NCBI GenBank assembly: GCA_008828725.1
Contig: MEHQ01004557.1
Span: 1-64,000 of the forward strand
Direction of reading: 5' to 3'
Source of the DNA: Saccharina japonica
Taxonomy: Eukaryota > Sar > Phaeophyceae > Laminariales > Laminariaceae
DNA: 64,000 nucleotides
The notes beneath the pieces were generated by a model, which had not been told where the DNA came from, did no database searches, and was given only the letters and a program-made list of their open reading frames with translations. Positions 62,590-64,000 of the stretch are shown here, one piece after another. Positions within the stretch are counted from its first letter, which is position 1. Each line of letters starts with the position of its first letter. A program made the position numbers and the translations under genes.

Positions 62590-62706
62590 ATTACGGAGGA
62601 ACATAGTAAATGGGACCAAATATTGTAAGTAAAAATAGGGAAACATATAGGTTTTTGTGTGTATCATAGGTCCTGTTTACTAGTATTTACTATGGTCTCC
62701 CGTAAT
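62590..62706. mobile_element. MITE with ATTACGGAGG / CCGTAAT ends
   Basis: ATTACGGAGGAACATAGTAA at the left and GTATTTACTATGGTCTCCCG followed by TAAT at the right, with GGGACC and AGGTCC inside. Same family as 25537 and 43970. Confidence 0.75.
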
Positions 62707-63490
62707 AGTCCAAACATCAACCATCAATACCATCAATAACATCAAGACCAACAAAATATACTGTGTATCACGCCGACTTGATGACGTGTTTGCTGCTTAT
62801 GATAGCCACAAGCCGACCCCGATAGGTTCGGCTGGTATATAAGACGGGGGGGGGGGGGGAGCGCGTTCGCCCCCCCCCCCCCTGGAGAGGGGGGTGGGAT
62901 GGGATGTCAGTGATTGGTACTTCTCCAACGCAGTAGAGTCAGTACTATCAAAAGTCGTTGCTGGAGTAACATCTTTGTAGGTTGTCTACAGGAGTAACAA
63001 CAACAGCATAGATAGCATGGTACAAGGTGTTCCTATGTTTCACACGTCGAACAAGTGGCAGATTGTGTGCTATAGTATCATAGGATGCAGCAGCAGCAGC
63101 AGCAGCTTCTTCAGAGCAAAGCTCACATCATATCGCAGAAGAACCAGCCTACCCGCGGTTCGGCACCTGGCCTCTATATCGGGCATCATCCGCCAGCCAC
63201 GAGCCAATCAACATCAACATGGGAGCGCCGGGGGGGGGGTTCGACAACGAAAAAAACAATTAAGGACGAACGGCTGAAAACCCTTCAGTCTAGTAGTATT
63301 ATTATTATGATTATGATTATTATTGTTTTCGTTGCCATCTGACAGTGTGTAGCATGAGCTTTCGACATTGATAACTCAAAAGCACTCCGAAAGAAGAAAG
63401 CCACTGAGGAAAAAACAAATTGTATGTTACCATGTTCTCTCTCGTGTGTATTGTTGCGTATCTATTTTTGCCCTGTATATTCTTTGTATT
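62707..63490. other. Non-coding region
   Basis: No gene is recognised. G-run and C-run pairs lie at 62846-62885, a CAG run at 63087-63103 and an ATT/ATG run near 63296-63325. Confidence 0.5.
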
Positions 63491-63560
63491 AATAGTAGTA
63501 GTAGTAGTAGTAGCAGTAGTAGTAGCAGTAGTAGTATTAATAGTAGTAGTAGTAGTAGTT
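63491..63560. repeat. (AGT)n microsatellite
   Basis: Tandem AGT units with AGC and ATTAAT interruptions. Confidence 0.95.
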
Positions 63561-63572
63561 TAAAAAAAAAAA

Positions 63573-63714
63573 TTATCCTCCGGCGGATGGGTAAAAATAA
63601 AGCTTATGCCCTCCACACTTCCACGTCTCACTGCGTGTCGTGTGTCAATTCACTCCATGTCCCCTCGGACGTATCAGCCCTTGCTGCTTACGACTCCGGA
63701 GACTTGAGCATGTT
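63573..63714 (+). repeat. 142-bp dispersed repeat, copy 2
   Basis: Near-identical to 39634-39775; differences include GCTTATGCC for GCTTACGCC and TACGACTCC for TACTACTCC. It is flanked on both sides by (AGT)n arrays. Confidence 0.9.
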
Positions 63715-63736
63715 GACCCGACCTGACCCCCGAAGG

Positions 63737-63782
63737 GGCCGGGTGCGGTGGGGAGTAGTAGTAGCAGTAGTAGCAGTAGTAN

Positions 63783-63865
<83 letters not shown>

Positions 63866-63938
63866 CAGTAGTAGCAGTAGTAGTCCGAAGGGGCCGGGTG
63901 CGGTGGGGAGTAGTAGTAGCAGTAGTAGCAGTAGTAGC

Positions 63939-63985
<47 letters not shown>

Positions 63986-64000
63986 CAGTAGTAGTAGTAG
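63737..64000. repeat. (AGT)n array with a repeated GC-rich spacer
   Basis: AGT units run to the window end, with one unresolved base at 63782. The spacer CGAAGGGGCCGGGTGCGGTG occurs at about 63730 and 63886, so the array itself is partly duplicated. Confidence 0.95.

Noticed and set aside
63087-63110. CRISPR array or other spaced direct repeats among the microsatellites
   Set aside because: Contiguous trinucleotide repeats without unique spacers in a eukaryotic context.

Overview
The window is nuclear DNA from a eukaryote with a repeat-rich genome. It has spliced genes with long introns, a Ty3/Gypsy chromodomain retrotransposon, tRNA-derived SINE-like repeats with A-tails, several inverted-repeat (MITE/foldback) families, short blocks of CCCTAA telomere-type repeat, many microsatellites, and assembly gaps often flanked by C-homopolymers. 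There is no operon structure and no prokaryotic signal. Lineage cannot be fixed from sequence alone; a large-genome alga or other protist is plausible, but this is inference.

The one convincing host gene is on the + strand and spans 11095-41037. Nine short exons with compatible phases and an unbroken frame join into a 387-residue protein. It has an N-terminal C2 domain, a Pro/Gly/Tyr-rich low-complexity linker and a C-terminal WW domain. The order recalls the N-terminal half of Nedd4-type E3 ligases, but the frame stops just after the WW and no HECT domain is seen. Coding sequence is only about 1.16 kb of 29.9 kb. Intron 2 appears to use a GC donor. Intron 1 is 17.3 kb and holds a complete antisense Gypsy element.

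Layout: 1-2000, decayed 3' end of a second Gypsy lineage (+ strand); 2000-11094, non-coding DNA with two foldback elements (3715-4564 and 6921-7145), a pentanucleotide array and telomere-like repeats; 11095-41037, the C2-WW gene, whose introns hold the Gypsy element (LTRs 11784-12415 and 22702-23341), SINE-like copies, TTAA-bounded MITE arrays and minisatellites; 41038-64000, no convincing gene, but MITE clusters, a dispersed composite repeat around an 858-base gap, SINE-like copies, microsatellites and one unassigned exon-like segment at 42003-42140.

The strongest observations are the C2-WW gene reconstruction, the nested antisense Gypsy, the TTAA-specific MITEs with a paralogous empty site inside a SINE, their head-to-tail arrays with TTAA at every junction, and the location of all three telomere-like blocks inside inverted-repeat structures.
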